This document shows, piece after piece, positions 24,784-33,586 of a stretch of 64,000 bases of DNA. The notes under the pieces were generated by a model that worked only from the letters and a program-made list of their open reading frames with translations, was not told the origin of the DNA and made no database searches. Location of the stretch: the NCBI GenBank assembly GCA_039821645.1, contig JBCBNU010000009.1, forward strand, positions 1 through 64,000. Reading direction: 5' to 3'. The position numbers and the translations under genes were made by a program. This DNA is from CALBPI01 sp039821645 (lineage in GTDB: Bacteria > Pseudomonadota > Gammaproteobacteria > Steroidobacterales > Woeseiaceae). Each line of letters opens with the position of its first letter. The first letter of the stretch is position 1.

Positions 24784-25818
24784 TCAGCGTCGGGTTCGTG
24801 TTTCGAACCAGTCGACGCCGGCGTCATCACGGGTCACGGTGAGTACGTCTCGATCCACGAGGTAGTTGAGGTGCGCGCGGGCTTCACCTGTCGCCATAAT
24901 CAGATTTCCATCGTTTATTCGGCTTCGGAACAGCAATTCAAAGGTGTCCACAACGCGCTGCGGCTTGCGGCACAAGTCCTGTAGTCCGGTAAGGTTGTCG
25001 TCGTGCTCGTCAATTAACGCCTGCAATCGAGCAGGTGCGCCACGAAATGGTTTGCCATGTGACGGTAACACCAGTGTGTCGTCATCGAGCAGCGCCTTCA
25101 GCTTGCGGCAGCTGCTGATCCAATGCCCTAACGGGTCACTGTCGGGCTCTGTCGGCCACACGCTGACGTTCGATGAGATCGTCGGTAGGAGCTGGTCCCC
25201 AGCGATAATCATATTTCGACGTTCATCGTAGAGAGACACGTGCTCAGGACAGTGACCACTGGTGGTTACCGCGCGCCATTCGTGGTCGCCGATGCGGAAG
25301 ATATCGTCTTCGTAGATTCGGCGATACGCATCCGGCATTGTGTAAACAGCACGACCGAACATGCCGAACTTGTCCTTGTACCGCTGCAAGGCATCTTCAT
25401 CGAACCCCGCACTGCGGTAGAACGTGACGCCGGCTTCCGGTGCGTCTTTGCCCGTATCGGCGACCAGGACTCTGCACATCAGATATTCCGCTCGGGACAT
25501 GTGAAGCGGTACGTCGTGTTGTTCGACAAGCCAGCCCGCGCTACCGACATGGTCGGGGTGCATATGCGTGACTATGACGCTCTTTACATCACGCCCATCC
25601 AGCAACTGCATCCAGAGCTCGCGCGTCTCTTTGCTGTTCAGTCCTGTATCGACGATCGTCGTAGCGTCGCGTGTCCCGAGTAGCCAAAGATTAATATGCC
25701 CCAGCATGAAGGGCAGCGGCATACGAAGCCATTCCAGCTCATCGGCGAGAGACACAGCCTGACCGGGCTTCGGTGGTTCGATTTCTGAGTAGAACAATTC
25801 GCTATTGGCGACCGCCAT
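24784..25818 (-). CDS. MBL-fold metallo-hydrolase
   Basis: 344-residue metallo-beta-lactamase-fold protein. The metal motif THMHPDH gives His85, His87, Asp89 and His90. Further ligands are the His of TTSGHCPEHV, the Asp of IIAGDQLLP and the His of VLPSHGKPF. The longer lid and C-terminal region after the fold (RAPARLQALIDEHDDNL, then ARAHLNYLVDRDVL) resemble LACTB2-like and acyl-CoA-locus hydrolases, often annotated near lipid genes. Substrate unknown. The ATG at 25818 (MAVANSELFY) is preferred over the upstream frame to 25914, which overlaps the divergent ligase leader. It heads a unit with the oxidoreductase and methyltransferase. Confidence 0.85.
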   Translation of the reverse strand: MAVANSELFYSEIEPPKPGQAVSLADELEWLRMPLPFMLGHINLWLLGTRDATTIVDTGLNSKETRELWMQLLDGRDVKSVIVTHMHPDHVGSAGWLVEQHDVPLHMSRAEYLMCRVLVADTGKDAPEAGVTFYRSAGFDEDALQRYKDKFGMFGRAVYTMPDAYRRIYEDDIFRIGDHEWRAVTTSGHCPEHVSLYDERRNMIIAGDQLLPTISSNVSVWPTEPDSDPLGHWISSCRKLKALLDDDTLVLPSHGKPFRGAPARLQALIDEHDDNLTGLQDLCRKPQRVVDTFELLFRSRINDGNLIMATGEARAHLNYLVDRDVLTVTRDDAGVDWFETRTRR

Positions 25819-25904
25819 GATCGATATCTCTTTCGACGCATGACTTGCGCCGCTTAAGGACCTGCCGCCATTATATCGGTGGGGAACAGCTGAGGGGGGA
25901 AACA

Positions 25905-27428
25905 ATGCATCCAAGCGTGCACGCGAAGTCGCGGCCGGATCATCCGGCGATCATTATGGCGAGTTCGGGCGAGCGCCTGTCTTACGCCGAAGTCGACAAA
26001 CTATCCAACCAATACGCTCAGCTATTTCGCGGCCTCGGCCTGCAGCCTAGCGATCACATAGCAATTCTTCTTGAGAACTGCCTCGAGTACCTGCCGCTCG
26101 TGTGGGGCGCGCAACGCACCGGGCTGACCTACACCCCGATCAGTACGCACCTTCTTGAGCACGAGGTTGCGTATATCCTCGATAACAGCGGGGCCAAGGT
26201 CCTCATCACTAGCGAGCGATTGGCACGCGTTGCCTCGGAGGCAAAAAGCGCTGCGCCGGGAGTTGAGAAAGCTTTTATGTTGCGGGGTGAATCTGACGAC
26301 TTTGCTTCCTTGGAAGCGGCGATCGCGGAAATGCCCGTGACTCCTGTCGCAGACGAAGAGGCCGGGACGGTTATGATGTACTCGTCTGGTACCACCGGAC
26401 TACCTAAAGGCGTATTGATGGCGCGTCCGCCCAACACGCCGATTACAGAGCATTCCAGAGTCGCGCTTGCATTAGTCAGCAACTTTGGCATTGGTACTGA
26501 TTCGGTATACCTGTCTCCGGCGCCGCTCTACCATGCAGCCCCACTCACCTTTAACACCATTTCCATGGCGCTTGGTGGTACCAGTGTAATTATGGATAAG
26601 TTCGACCCGGAAGGCGCACTTGCCGCGATCGAGCATTATGGCGTGACGCATAGCCAATGGGTGCCGATTATGTTCGTGCGCATGTTGAAGCTTCCAGAAT
26701 CCGTACGGCACAAATACGATCTCTCGTCGCAGCAGATTGTGATTCATGCGGCAGCGCCTTGTCCCGTTGAGATCAAGCAACAGATGATCGATTGGTGGGG
26801 GCCGCGACTGTTCGAATATTACGCATCGACAGAAGGGGCGGGATTCACAGCGATCGACTCAGCGAACTGGCTGCAACATCGAGGGTCTGTCGGCGTGCCG
26901 GTCGGATGCGAAATTCGCATTCTCGACGATGATGGTGAGGATGTGCCGACCGGAGATGTCGGTACCGTTTACTTCTCAGGAAACGATCAACCGTTCCACT
27001 ATCATAAAGAGCCGGAAAAAACGGCGCAGTCCTTTACACAGGATGGGTGGGCAACAGTCGGCGATGTCGGTTACCTCGATGACGAGGGTTTTCTGTACCT
27101 CACCGATCGTAAGCACTACATGATCATCACAGGTGGTGTGAACGTGTATCCCCAGGAAATTGAAAATGCCCTGGTAACGCATCCTGAGGTTGCAGACGCA
27201 GCCGTTTTCGGACTACCCGACTCTGAATTCGGTGAGCGAGTCCACGCGGTGGTTCAACCAATGGATGGGGCAATTGACAAAATCTCACTCGAGGCGCGTT
27301 TGATCATGTTCCTGCGCGACCGGCTCTCGCACATCAAGGTACCGAAAGCCATCGACTTCGATCCGGAGCTTCCGAGGCACGACAACGGCAAGCTCTACAA
27401 GCGCCGGTTACTAGCGAGATACCAGTAA
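25905..27428 (+). CDS. Acyl-CoA synthetase (AMP-forming)
   Basis: Class I adenylate-forming enzyme, 507 residues, that activates a carboxylic acid to acyl-AMP and then acyl-CoA. The P-loop is MMYSSGTTGLPKGV, followed by the A4/A5 motif YYASTEGAGF, the hinge GDVGYLDDEGFLYLTDRKHYMI, and a C-terminal domain with NVYPQEIE and the catalytic Lys in HDNGKLYKR. Its type matches FadD3/FadD13-like or caiC-like ligases, so the chain may be medium length or carry a ring. GAGGGGGGA lies just before the ATG at 25905. It is divergent from the MBL gene and converges on prpD 16 bp away. Confidence 0.9.
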   Translation: MHPSVHAKSRPDHPAIIMASSGERLSYAEVDKLSNQYAQLFRGLGLQPSDHIAILLENCLEYLPLVWGAQRTGLTYTPISTHLLEHEVAYILDNSGAKVLITSERLARVASEAKSAAPGVEKAFMLRGESDDFASLEAAIAEMPVTPVADEEAGTVMMYSSGTTGLPKGVLMARPPNTPITEHSRVALALVSNFGIGTDSVYLSPAPLYHAAPLTFNTISMALGGTSVIMDKFDPEGALAAIEHYGVTHSQWVPIMFVRMLKLPESVRHKYDLSSQQIVIHAAAPCPVEIKQQMIDWWGPRLFEYYASTEGAGFTAIDSANWLQHRGSVGVPVGCEIRILDDDGEDVPTGDVGTVYFSGNDQPFHYHKEPEKTAQSFTQDGWATVGDVGYLDDEGFLYLTDRKHYMIITGGVNVYPQEIENALVTHPEVADAAVFGLPDSEFGERVHAVVQPMDGAIDKISLEARLIMFLRDRLSHIKVPKAIDFDPELPRHDNGKLYKRRLLARYQ

Positions 27429-27444
27429 CCGACAGCTCTGCAGA

Positions 27445-28890
27445 TCAGATGGTCATTGCGTCAACGAATTCGTTGACCGGAGTCGCTTCAAGTTTGGATT
27501 GATCGGAGCACATCTCAATGATGCGTGCAGTCTGCGCCGCCGGAAATCGAGTGGTCAGGTTTCGAGCGAACTTTGCTTCAAGTACGGGAATACCTTCTTC
27601 GCGTCGGCGCTTGTGCCCAATCGGATATTCGATTTCGATGCGTTCCGTCTTACTGCCATCCTTGAAGAAGACCTGCATCGCGTTGGCGATCGAGCGCTTG
27701 TCCGGTTCGTGGTATTCGCGGCTATAACGCTCGTCTTCCTCAACGACCATCAGTTCACGCAGTGCGTCCACACGCGGATCCGCCGCCACGTCATCCTCGT
27801 AGTCTTCTGCGACAAGGTTGCCCTTCAGAAGGCCGATCGCCGCCATGTATTGCAGGCAGTGATCGCGATCCGCCGGATTATTCAGTTTGCCTTCCTTCGA
27901 GATGATCCGAATCGCTGACTCGTGGGTCGTCAGTACAATGCGATCAATCTCATCAATCCGGTTGTGTACTGCCGGGTGCAGATGAACGGCGGCCTCGACC
28001 GCGGTTTGTGCGTGAAACTCCGCCGGGAAGGAAATCTTGAAGAGCACTTGCTCCATCACATAGCTGCCGAATGGGCGCTGGAACGAGAATCGATTCCCTT
28101 TGAACGATACGTCGTAGAAGCCCCACGTAGGTGCGGTTAGTACGCTGGGATAACCGATTTCTCCTTTCATCACGAGCATGGCGAGCCGCACAGCACGGCT
28201 GGTCGCGTCGCCGGCCGCCCAGGATTTTCTCGGACCTGCGTTCGGCGCGTGTCGGTAGGTGCGAAGGCTAGAGCCATCCACCCACGCATGAGAGAGGGCA
28301 TCGATAATTTGATCGCGGTTGCCGCCGAGCATCTTGGTGACCACCGCAGTTGAGGCGACGCGCACTAACAGTACATGGTCGAGACCCACTTTGTTGAAGC
28401 TGTTGTCGATTGCGAGTACGCCCTGAATTTCATGTGCCTTGATCATCGCAGTGAGTACATCGCGCATGGTCAACGGTGCTTCACCTGAAGCCACTCGCTG
28501 TCGACTCAGATAATCAGCAACGGCGAGGATGCCGCCAAGATTGTCCGACGGGTGACCCCACTCGGCGGCCAACCACGTATCGTTGAAATCCAGCCAACGA
28601 ATCATGCAGCCGATGTCCCATGCAGCCTTGACCGGATCCATAACGTGTTGGGTTCCCGGTACTTTCGCGCCACCGGGCACGACGGTGCCGGGAACGATAG
28701 GCCCAATGTGTTTTGCACACTCGGGGAATGACAGCGCGAGGAATCCGCAGCCGAGCGTGTCCATCAGGCAATGGCGCGCGGTTGTATAAGCGAGTTCGCT
28801 GTCGATTTCCGCGTTCGCAACGTAGTCAGCAATGGCGACCAGCTCCTTATCCGGATCCGGTCGAACGTTAGTCTCTACTCGATTACTCAT
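27445..28890 (-). CDS. prpD: 2-methylcitrate dehydratase (MmgE/PrpD)
   Basis: Dehydrates 2-methylcitrate to 2-methyl-cis-aconitate in the methylcitrate cycle that disposes of propionyl-CoA. 481 residues, the usual PrpD length, with DTLGCGFLALSFPECAKHIGP, the conserved MIRWLDFNDTWLAAEWGHPSDNLG, and AWVDGSSLRTYRHAPNAGPRKSWAAGDA. It is 12 bp downstream of prpC and is the last gene of the operon. No acnD/prpF pair is visible, which fits use of the classical PrpD plus aconitase route. Confidence 0.95.
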   Translation of the reverse strand: MSNRVETNVRPDPDKELVAIADYVANAEIDSELAYTTARHCLMDTLGCGFLALSFPECAKHIGPIVPGTVVPGGAKVPGTQHVMDPVKAAWDIGCMIRWLDFNDTWLAAEWGHPSDNLGGILAVADYLSRQRVASGEAPLTMRDVLTAMIKAHEIQGVLAIDNSFNKVGLDHVLLVRVASTAVVTKMLGGNRDQIIDALSHAWVDGSSLRTYRHAPNAGPRKSWAAGDATSRAVRLAMLVMKGEIGYPSVLTAPTWGFYDVSFKGNRFSFQRPFGSYVMEQVLFKISFPAEFHAQTAVEAAVHLHPAVHNRIDEIDRIVLTTHESAIRIISKEGKLNNPADRDHCLQYMAAIGLLKGNLVAEDYEDDVAADPRVDALRELMVVEEDERYSREYHEPDKRSIANAMQVFFKDGSKTERIEIEYPIGHKRRREEGIPVLEAKFARNLTTRFPAAQTARIIEMCSDQSKLEATPVNEFVDAMTI

Positions 28891-28902
28891 TGATGCTTCC
28901 TG

Positions 28903-30033
28903 TTAACTCGATCTTTTATCGAGCGGTACATAACTGCGTGCGTCCGGACCGACATAGTCGGCACTCGGGCGGATGATTCGATTGTTGCTGCGCTGTTCCA
29001 TCACATGCGCTGTCCAACCGCTGGTTCGCGACATCACGAAAATCGGTGTGAACAGCTTTGTGGGAATCTGCATAAAGCGATAGGCGCAGGCGTGGAAGAA
29101 ATCGGCGTTAGGGAATAGCTTTTTCTCATCCCACATCAGCGTTTCGATCGCCTCGGAAATCGCAAACAGCTTGTCGTCGCCGACCGCGTCCGATAGCGCC
29201 TTTGACCAACGTTTGATCAGCGCGTTTCTTGGGTCACTCTCTCTGTAGACGGCGTGACCAAAGCCCATGATCTTGTCTTTGCGCTCGAGCATGCCGAGGA
29301 TTCCGGACCTCGCATCTTCAACACTCGAGAAGCCATCGATCAATTCCATCGCCGCTTCGTTGGCGCCGCCGTGCAGCGGACCGCGCAGCGAGCCGATTGC
29401 GCCGGTGACGCACGAGTGCATGTCCGAAAGGGTTGATGCACATACTCGAGCGGTAAAGGTTGATGCATTGAATTCGTGTTCGGCATACAGAATCAGCGAC
29501 ACGTCCATGACGCGTTTGTGCAGTGCTTCGGGGTTTTGTCCGTGAAGCAAGGTCAGGAAGTGTTCGGCAATATTCTCGGCTTCCACTTCTGTGTCGACGC
29601 GCACGCCGTCATGCGAGAACCGATACCAGTACGCGATGATGCCGGGCAGGGTGGCCAGAAGGCGATCTGCGATGTCTTGCTGGTCCTCAAAGCTGTGTTC
29701 AGGCTCGAGGTTGCCGAGCATCGAGCAACCGGTTCGCATTACGTCCATTGGATGTGCTGATGCAGGAATGCGTTCGAGCACCTCACGCAACGCTGCCGGC
29801 AATTTCCGTAGCCCCGACAGTTTTTCCTTGTACCCCGCGAGTTCCGCTGCCGACGGGAGTTCACCATGGAATAACAGCCAGGCGACTTCCTCGAACGTCG
29901 AGTGCTCTGCCAGTTCGCTAATGTCATAACCGCAATAGGTGAGTCCACTGCCGGTCTTTCCGACAGTACACAATCGTGTCTCACCGGCGCTTTGACCCCG
30001 AAGTCCTGCGCCACCAAGTTTCTTGTCAACCAT
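28903..30033 (-). CDS. prpC: 2-methylcitrate synthase
   Basis: Condenses propionyl-CoA with oxaloacetate to 2-methylcitrate. 376 residues, short for citrate synthase and typical for PrpC. It starts KKLGGAGLRGQSAGETRLCTV and has the citrate-synthase His motifs GSLRGPLHGGANEAAM and KIMGFGHAVYRESDPR, then the catalytic Asp region near PNADFF and the C-terminal RSNNRIIRPSADYVGP. The prpB-prpC gap is 33 bp and the prpC-prpD gap 12 bp. Paralogous citrate synthase is unlikely in this context. Confidence 0.95.
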   Translation of the reverse strand: MVDKKLGGAGLRGQSAGETRLCTVGKTGSGLTYCGYDISELAEHSTFEEVAWLLFHGELPSAAELAGYKEKLSGLRKLPAALREVLERIPASAHPMDVMRTGCSMLGNLEPEHSFEDQQDIADRLLATLPGIIAYWYRFSHDGVRVDTEVEAENIAEHFLTLLHGQNPEALHKRVMDVSLILYAEHEFNASTFTARVCASTLSDMHSCVTGAIGSLRGPLHGGANEAAMELIDGFSSVEDARSGILGMLERKDKIMGFGHAVYRESDPRNALIKRWSKALSDAVGDDKLFAISEAIETLMWDEKKLFPNADFFHACAYRFMQIPTKLFTPIFVMSRTSGWTAHVMEQRSNNRIIRPSADYVGPDARSYVPLDKRSS

Positions 30034-30066
30034 AGTCTTCTCAGTTCTGCATGAAGTATTTAAATC

Positions 30067-30954
30067 TCAGTCTTGATCGTTTGAGCCGAACAAGGCGTCC
30101 AGTTTTTTCTCGAATGCGTGGTAGTCGAGAAACTCATAAAGCTCCTCACGCGTTTGCATCTGAGGTAGCGCGCCTACCTGTGTGCCGCGTTCTCTGATTT
30201 CGCGGAACATTTTGAGTGCCGCCTGATTCATTGCGCGGAAAGCGGACAGCGGATAGAGCGCCATTCGAATACCGACCGATTTCAGTTCGTCGATGGTGTA
30301 TAGCGGCGTCATCCCGAACTCGGTCAGATTCGCGAGCACCGGAATTTGAACGGTCTCGGTCACTTTCCGGTAGAGCTCGATGTCAGTCATCGCTTCGGCG
30401 AAGATCGCGTTGGCGCCTGCCTCCTGGTATTGGTGGATACGTTCCAGCATGGGATCCATACCTTCCACGGCAAGCGCATCCGTTCTTGCCATCACCACAA
30501 AATTCTCGTCGGTTTTTGCGTCGACAGCAGCCTTGATCCGATCGGTCATTTCGTCAGCGCTCACGAGCGACTTGTTCGGTCTGTGTCCGCAGCGTTTCTG
30601 GCCGACCTGGTCCTCGATGTGCACAGCGGCCACACCGGCGGTGATCATTCCCCGGATTGTGCGTGCGATATTGAAGGCACCGCCCCATCCGGTGTCGATG
30701 TCGACCAGTAGCGGTGTTGGTGTCGCAGCAGTGATCCGACGGGCGTCCTCCAGGACGTTGTCCAGGGACGTCATGCCGAGATCCGGCAGCCCGTAGCTCG
30801 CATTGGCGACACCAGCGCCGGAAAGATAGATCGCACGGAATCCGGTGGCCGTTGCCATCATAGCGGCGTAGGCGTTGATCGTGCCGACGACTTGCAGCGG
30901 TTGCTCCGCCTCGAGTGCCGCCCTGAAGCGTGCGCCCGCGCTTGAATTGCTCAT
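30067..30954 (-). CDS. prpB: 2-methylisocitrate lyase
   Basis: Cleaves 2-methylisocitrate to pyruvate and succinate. 295 residues of the isocitrate-lyase/PEP-mutase barrel: AAMMATATGFRAIYLSGAGVAN, the Mg-binding LLVDIDTGWGGAFNIARTI, and the catalytic loop VGQKRCGHRPNKSLVS, whose KRCGH motif holds the active-site Cys. It is first of prpB-prpC-prpD and is followed on its upstream side by a small membrane-protein gene on the same strand. No prpR-type regulator is adjacent. Confidence 0.95.
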   Translation of the reverse strand: MSNSSAGARFRAALEAEQPLQVVGTINAYAAMMATATGFRAIYLSGAGVANASYGLPDLGMTSLDNVLEDARRITAATPTPLLVDIDTGWGGAFNIARTIRGMITAGVAAVHIEDQVGQKRCGHRPNKSLVSADEMTDRIKAAVDAKTDENFVVMARTDALAVEGMDPMLERIHQYQEAGANAIFAEAMTDIELYRKVTETVQIPVLANLTEFGMTPLYTIDELKSVGIRMALYPLSAFRAMNQAALKMFREIRERGTQVGALPQMQTREELYEFLDYHAFEKKLDALFGSNDQD

Positions 30955-30976
30955 GGTGTTGTCCTCCTTGTGCGCG

Positions 30977-31495
30977 CTAAAGCTCCCCGTTGTGCCAACG
31001 AGCGTCGCGAGTCTCTATGTTTTTTCGAAGCCCCGACTCGAACCCCAATCTCAATGACTCATCGACCGCCCCGTGTGGAATTTCCACCACGGTGTTGCCA
31101 CTGGTGTCGCAGATGACGGTTCTTGGACCGTTGTCCCGCCACAGATGAATCATCCGAATCAACCAGTAGCCACTGAGGATGGATAGTGCGGGTGCGAGCA
31201 GCGGCAAGTCTGTGCTGAATGCGGAGAAATGCACGATGGCGGCCAATGCAAGTGTTAGGAAAAAGTGACGCAGCGGATGGTGTAGTACCGAGAGATCATA
31301 GGCTTCAAAAACAAACAGGGGGTTTAGAAGCAACAGGTCATGACGTTCTACGCGTTGTTGCCTACCCAGTCTCGCTTCGATGGCGAGCATGGCGTCACCG
31401 TAGCGCAGCGTATATTGACGCCAGGCTCGGCGGAACTGGAGTGTCTTGCGCGGAGCCTTTAGCGGGGTGATGTTACTGAGATTGGTTTTGTCCAT
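30977..31495 (-). CDS. Hypothetical inner-membrane protein
   Basis: 172-residue protein I do not recognise. A basic, cytoplasmic-looking N-terminus (PLKAPRKTLQFRRAWRQY) is followed by a hydrophobic pair around residues 75-115 (HFFLTLALAAIVHFSAF and LLAPALSILSGYWLIRMIHLW), probably two membrane helices. A soluble C-terminus with TVICDTSGNTVVEIPHGAVDE follows. It lies 6 bp after the amidase gene and 22 bp before prpB, so it belongs to that transcript. Function cannot be assigned. Confidence 0.7.
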   Translation of the reverse strand: MDKTNLSNITPLKAPRKTLQFRRAWRQYTLRYGDAMLAIEARLGRQQRVERHDLLLLNPLFVFEAYDLSVLHHPLRHFFLTLALAAIVHFSAFSTDLPLLAPALSILSGYWLIRMIHLWRDNGPRTVICDTSGNTVVEIPHGAVDESLRLGFESGLRKNIETRDARWHNGEL

Positions 31496-31501
31496 AACGT
31501 C

Positions 31502-32980
31502 TCAGGCGTGCACTGGTGGTAGCGCGTCTCGCCACGGTGCTGCTTCCTCAAGTTGGTAGGCAAGTTGCAAAAGCGCAGCGTCACCATCGATGGCGGTAGA
31601 GAGCTGCGCGCCGATCGGTAACCCCGATTTGCTGCGTCCGGCTGGAACCGACATCGCAGGGGTGCCGGCAACGTTGTGAGTAGCTGTGAAACTCGCAAAC
31701 TCGGTTACTCGCTCGGAAAGCAGATCAAAATCGAGCGCTGGATCCAGATGACCGATTTCCGGCGCGGTTGTGCCCGTCACCGGAGATAACCACGCATCGT
31801 ACAAATCAAAGAACTCTGCGACCTCGCGTTGATACAGGCTAAAAAAGGTGAGCGCATCGTCTATCGCCGAAGCAGGAAGTTTGCCGTACCGCTCCGCCAA
31901 CGTGACGGTCGCCGGCTCGAGCAAGCCTGTTGCCAACACATCACCACCCGTTTCTTCGGCGATTTTCTGGACGATGGGGAAAACCCCTGCGCCCCAGAGT
32001 GTAAACAGGTGCCCGGCAAGCTCCGCGTTCGCATGCGGCGTCTCCTCCGTCTCGATGATTTCATGACCAAGGGTGGTCAGGACGCGTGCCGTTGAACGAA
32101 TGGCTTCGACAATTTCAGGTGACGCGGGCCCTGCAGCGGTAGTCAGGCTGAGGGCGATCCGCAACGGCTTGGTTCTCTCTCGAGTCACAAAACCGACAGG
32201 CAGTAGTGGTCCGCCTTCCGTCTGTTCGGTAAGTGCAAGGATCAGCGCGCTGTCGCGCACAGAGCGGGTGAGTGCATGTTTAACGGAAATTGGCCAGGCT
32301 TGCGCGCTGTGCCCTTGGTCAGGAAATCGGCCGATCGACGGCTTCAACCCAAACAACCCGCACTGAGCGGCGGGTATTCGAATCGACCCACCGCCGTCAC
32401 TGGCCTGTGCGGCTGGCACCATACGTGATGCTACGGCTGCCGCTGCGCCACCGCTCGACCCGCCAGGCGTGTGATCGGGATTCCATGGATTGCGCGTCGG
32501 CCCGTGAAGCTTCGGTGACGTTGAAGGGAGCAGGCCAAACTCTGGCGTGTTCGTTTTGCCAATCACAACCAGCCCGGACCCATCGATACGATCGGTGTAC
32601 GGCGTCTGCTCGGTAGTGATTCGATCGCGATAGAGTGCAGAGCCGAATGTGGTTCGCATATCACGGTACGGATTCAGGTCTTTCAGCAGGTAGGGCACAC
32701 CTGCAAGCGCGCCCTCGGCAACCTGTGCCCGCGAGAGGGCTCGATCATCGTCCCGAGTTACCACCGCATTTAACTGTTTGTTGACCACGTCAATGCGGTC
32801 GATCGCGGCGGCGACAAGCTCTCGCGCTGTGAGCTCCCCGGTGATCACGAGATCATGCTGGTCAATGCAATCCAGGTCCGCGATTGATTGGACTGAGACG
32901 CCGCGTCGTTTGGCGCCGCAGCCGCTCGCCGCGGCCAGCCCGCCGAGTGCTAGCAGTCGCAGCAGATCACGTCGATGCAC
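31502..32980 (-). CDS. Amidase-signature family hydrolase, lipoprotein-like
   Basis: 492-residue amidase of the GatA/FAAH superfamily that hydrolyses C-N amide bonds. The Ser-cisSer-Lys triad is visible: Lys100 in PYLLKDL, the cis-Ser in PGGSSGGAAAAVA (175/176), and the nucleophile Ser199 in SDGGGSIRIPA. The N-terminus MHRRDLLRLLALGGLAAASGC has a twin-Arg-like start, a hydrophobic stretch and a Cys, so export with lipid attachment is possible. That would separate it from cytoplasmic GatA; no gatB or gatC is nearby. Its start overlaps the flavin reductase end by 14 bp. The substrate is unknown. Confidence 0.88.
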   Translation of the reverse strand: MHRRDLLRLLALGGLAAASGCGAKRRGVSVQSIADLDCIDQHDLVITGELTARELVAAAIDRIDVVNKQLNAVVTRDDDRALSRAQVAEGALAGVPYLLKDLNPYRDMRTTFGSALYRDRITTEQTPYTDRIDGSGLVVIGKTNTPEFGLLPSTSPKLHGPTRNPWNPDHTPGGSSGGAAAAVASRMVPAAQASDGGGSIRIPAAQCGLFGLKPSIGRFPDQGHSAQAWPISVKHALTRSVRDSALILALTEQTEGGPLLPVGFVTRERTKPLRIALSLTTAAGPASPEIVEAIRSTARVLTTLGHEIIETEETPHANAELAGHLFTLWGAGVFPIVQKIAEETGGDVLATGLLEPATVTLAERYGKLPASAIDDALTFFSLYQREVAEFFDLYDAWLSPVTGTTAPEIGHLDPALDFDLLSERVTEFASFTATHNVAGTPAMSVPAGRSKSGLPIGAQLSTAIDGDAALLQLAYQLEEAAPWRDALPPVHA

Positions 32981-33476
32981 GCGTCACTCCCTGGTGGTAG
33001 ATCAGAGCAGGGCGGTCAGGTGCTGCATCGAAATCGACCACTTCCGCAACAATGATCGTGTGATCGCCGGCCTCGTGCGTCGCCACATTGCGTGCGTCGA
33101 ATGTGGCACAAGCGTCGCGAACGGCCGGGTTGCCGGCCAATGTGGTCTGGAATCGATCATCGTCGGCAATTGCGTGTCGGCCTTTTCGGGCATAGTGCTC
33201 ACAGAGCGCCGCCTGATCCGCCGCGAGCACACTGACCGAGAAATTCTGGCTCGCCATCCAAAGCGAGTAACTGGATGATCCGTGCTGGATGCACCACGAG
33301 ATCAACCGCGGCTCGAGAGACACAGAGACAAATGAACTTACCGTAATCGCGAACGGAGCTGGGTGCTCGACGCAACCCGGGCTGCTCACAATGCAGACTC
33401 CAGTAGGGAATTGTCCAAGGGCGCAACGATAGGCTGCCGCATCCTCTTCGCGCGGCTTTCGGGTGCTTTCAGGCAT
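32967..33476 (-). CDS. Flavin reductase (FMN-binding split-barrel) protein
   Basis: 169-residue flavin reductase-like domain protein that probably reduces FMN or FAD with NAD(P)H for a partner monooxygenase. It shows FPTGVCIVSSP near the N-terminus, AITVSSFVSVSLEPRLISWCI, SYSLWMASQNFSVSVLA, and a C-terminal AEVVDFDAAPDRPALIYHQG, all typical of HpaC/RutF-type proteins. It is the first gene of the minus-strand unit leading into the amidase and prp genes. No two-component monooxygenase large subunit is in the window, so its partner is unidentified. Confidence 0.88.
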   Translation of the reverse strand: MPESTRKPREEDAAAYRCALGQFPTGVCIVSSPGCVEHPAPFAITVSSFVSVSLEPRLISWCIQHGSSSYSLWMASQNFSVSVLAADQAALCEHYARKGRHAIADDDRFQTTLAGNPAVRDACATFDARNVATHEAGDHTIIVAEVVDFDAAPDRPALIYHQGVTRAST

Positions 33477-33554
33477 CCTGATATTGTACCGAACTCGGGC
33501 TCGAGTTGGGGGTCGAAATAGGCGTTATGTCGTCGCCTTCGGATCGGGCGGTGG

Positions 33555-33560
33555 TATCAT
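33555..33560 (+). promoter_or_regulatory. Candidate -10 box for the DUF4397-like lipoprotein gene
   Basis: TATCAT hexamer followed by GCGCGG, 27 bp upstream of the GTG at 33587. The same TATCATGCGC string occurs before the XdhC gene. No clear -35 element is visible. Confidence 0.35.
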
Positions 33561-33586
33561 GCGCGGCTGATTTGATAGGTATTTGA

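Noticed and set aside
31502..32980. GatA subunit of the tRNA amidotransferase
   Set aside because: The protein has an export-type N-terminus and no gatB/gatC neighbours, so a general amidase is more likely.
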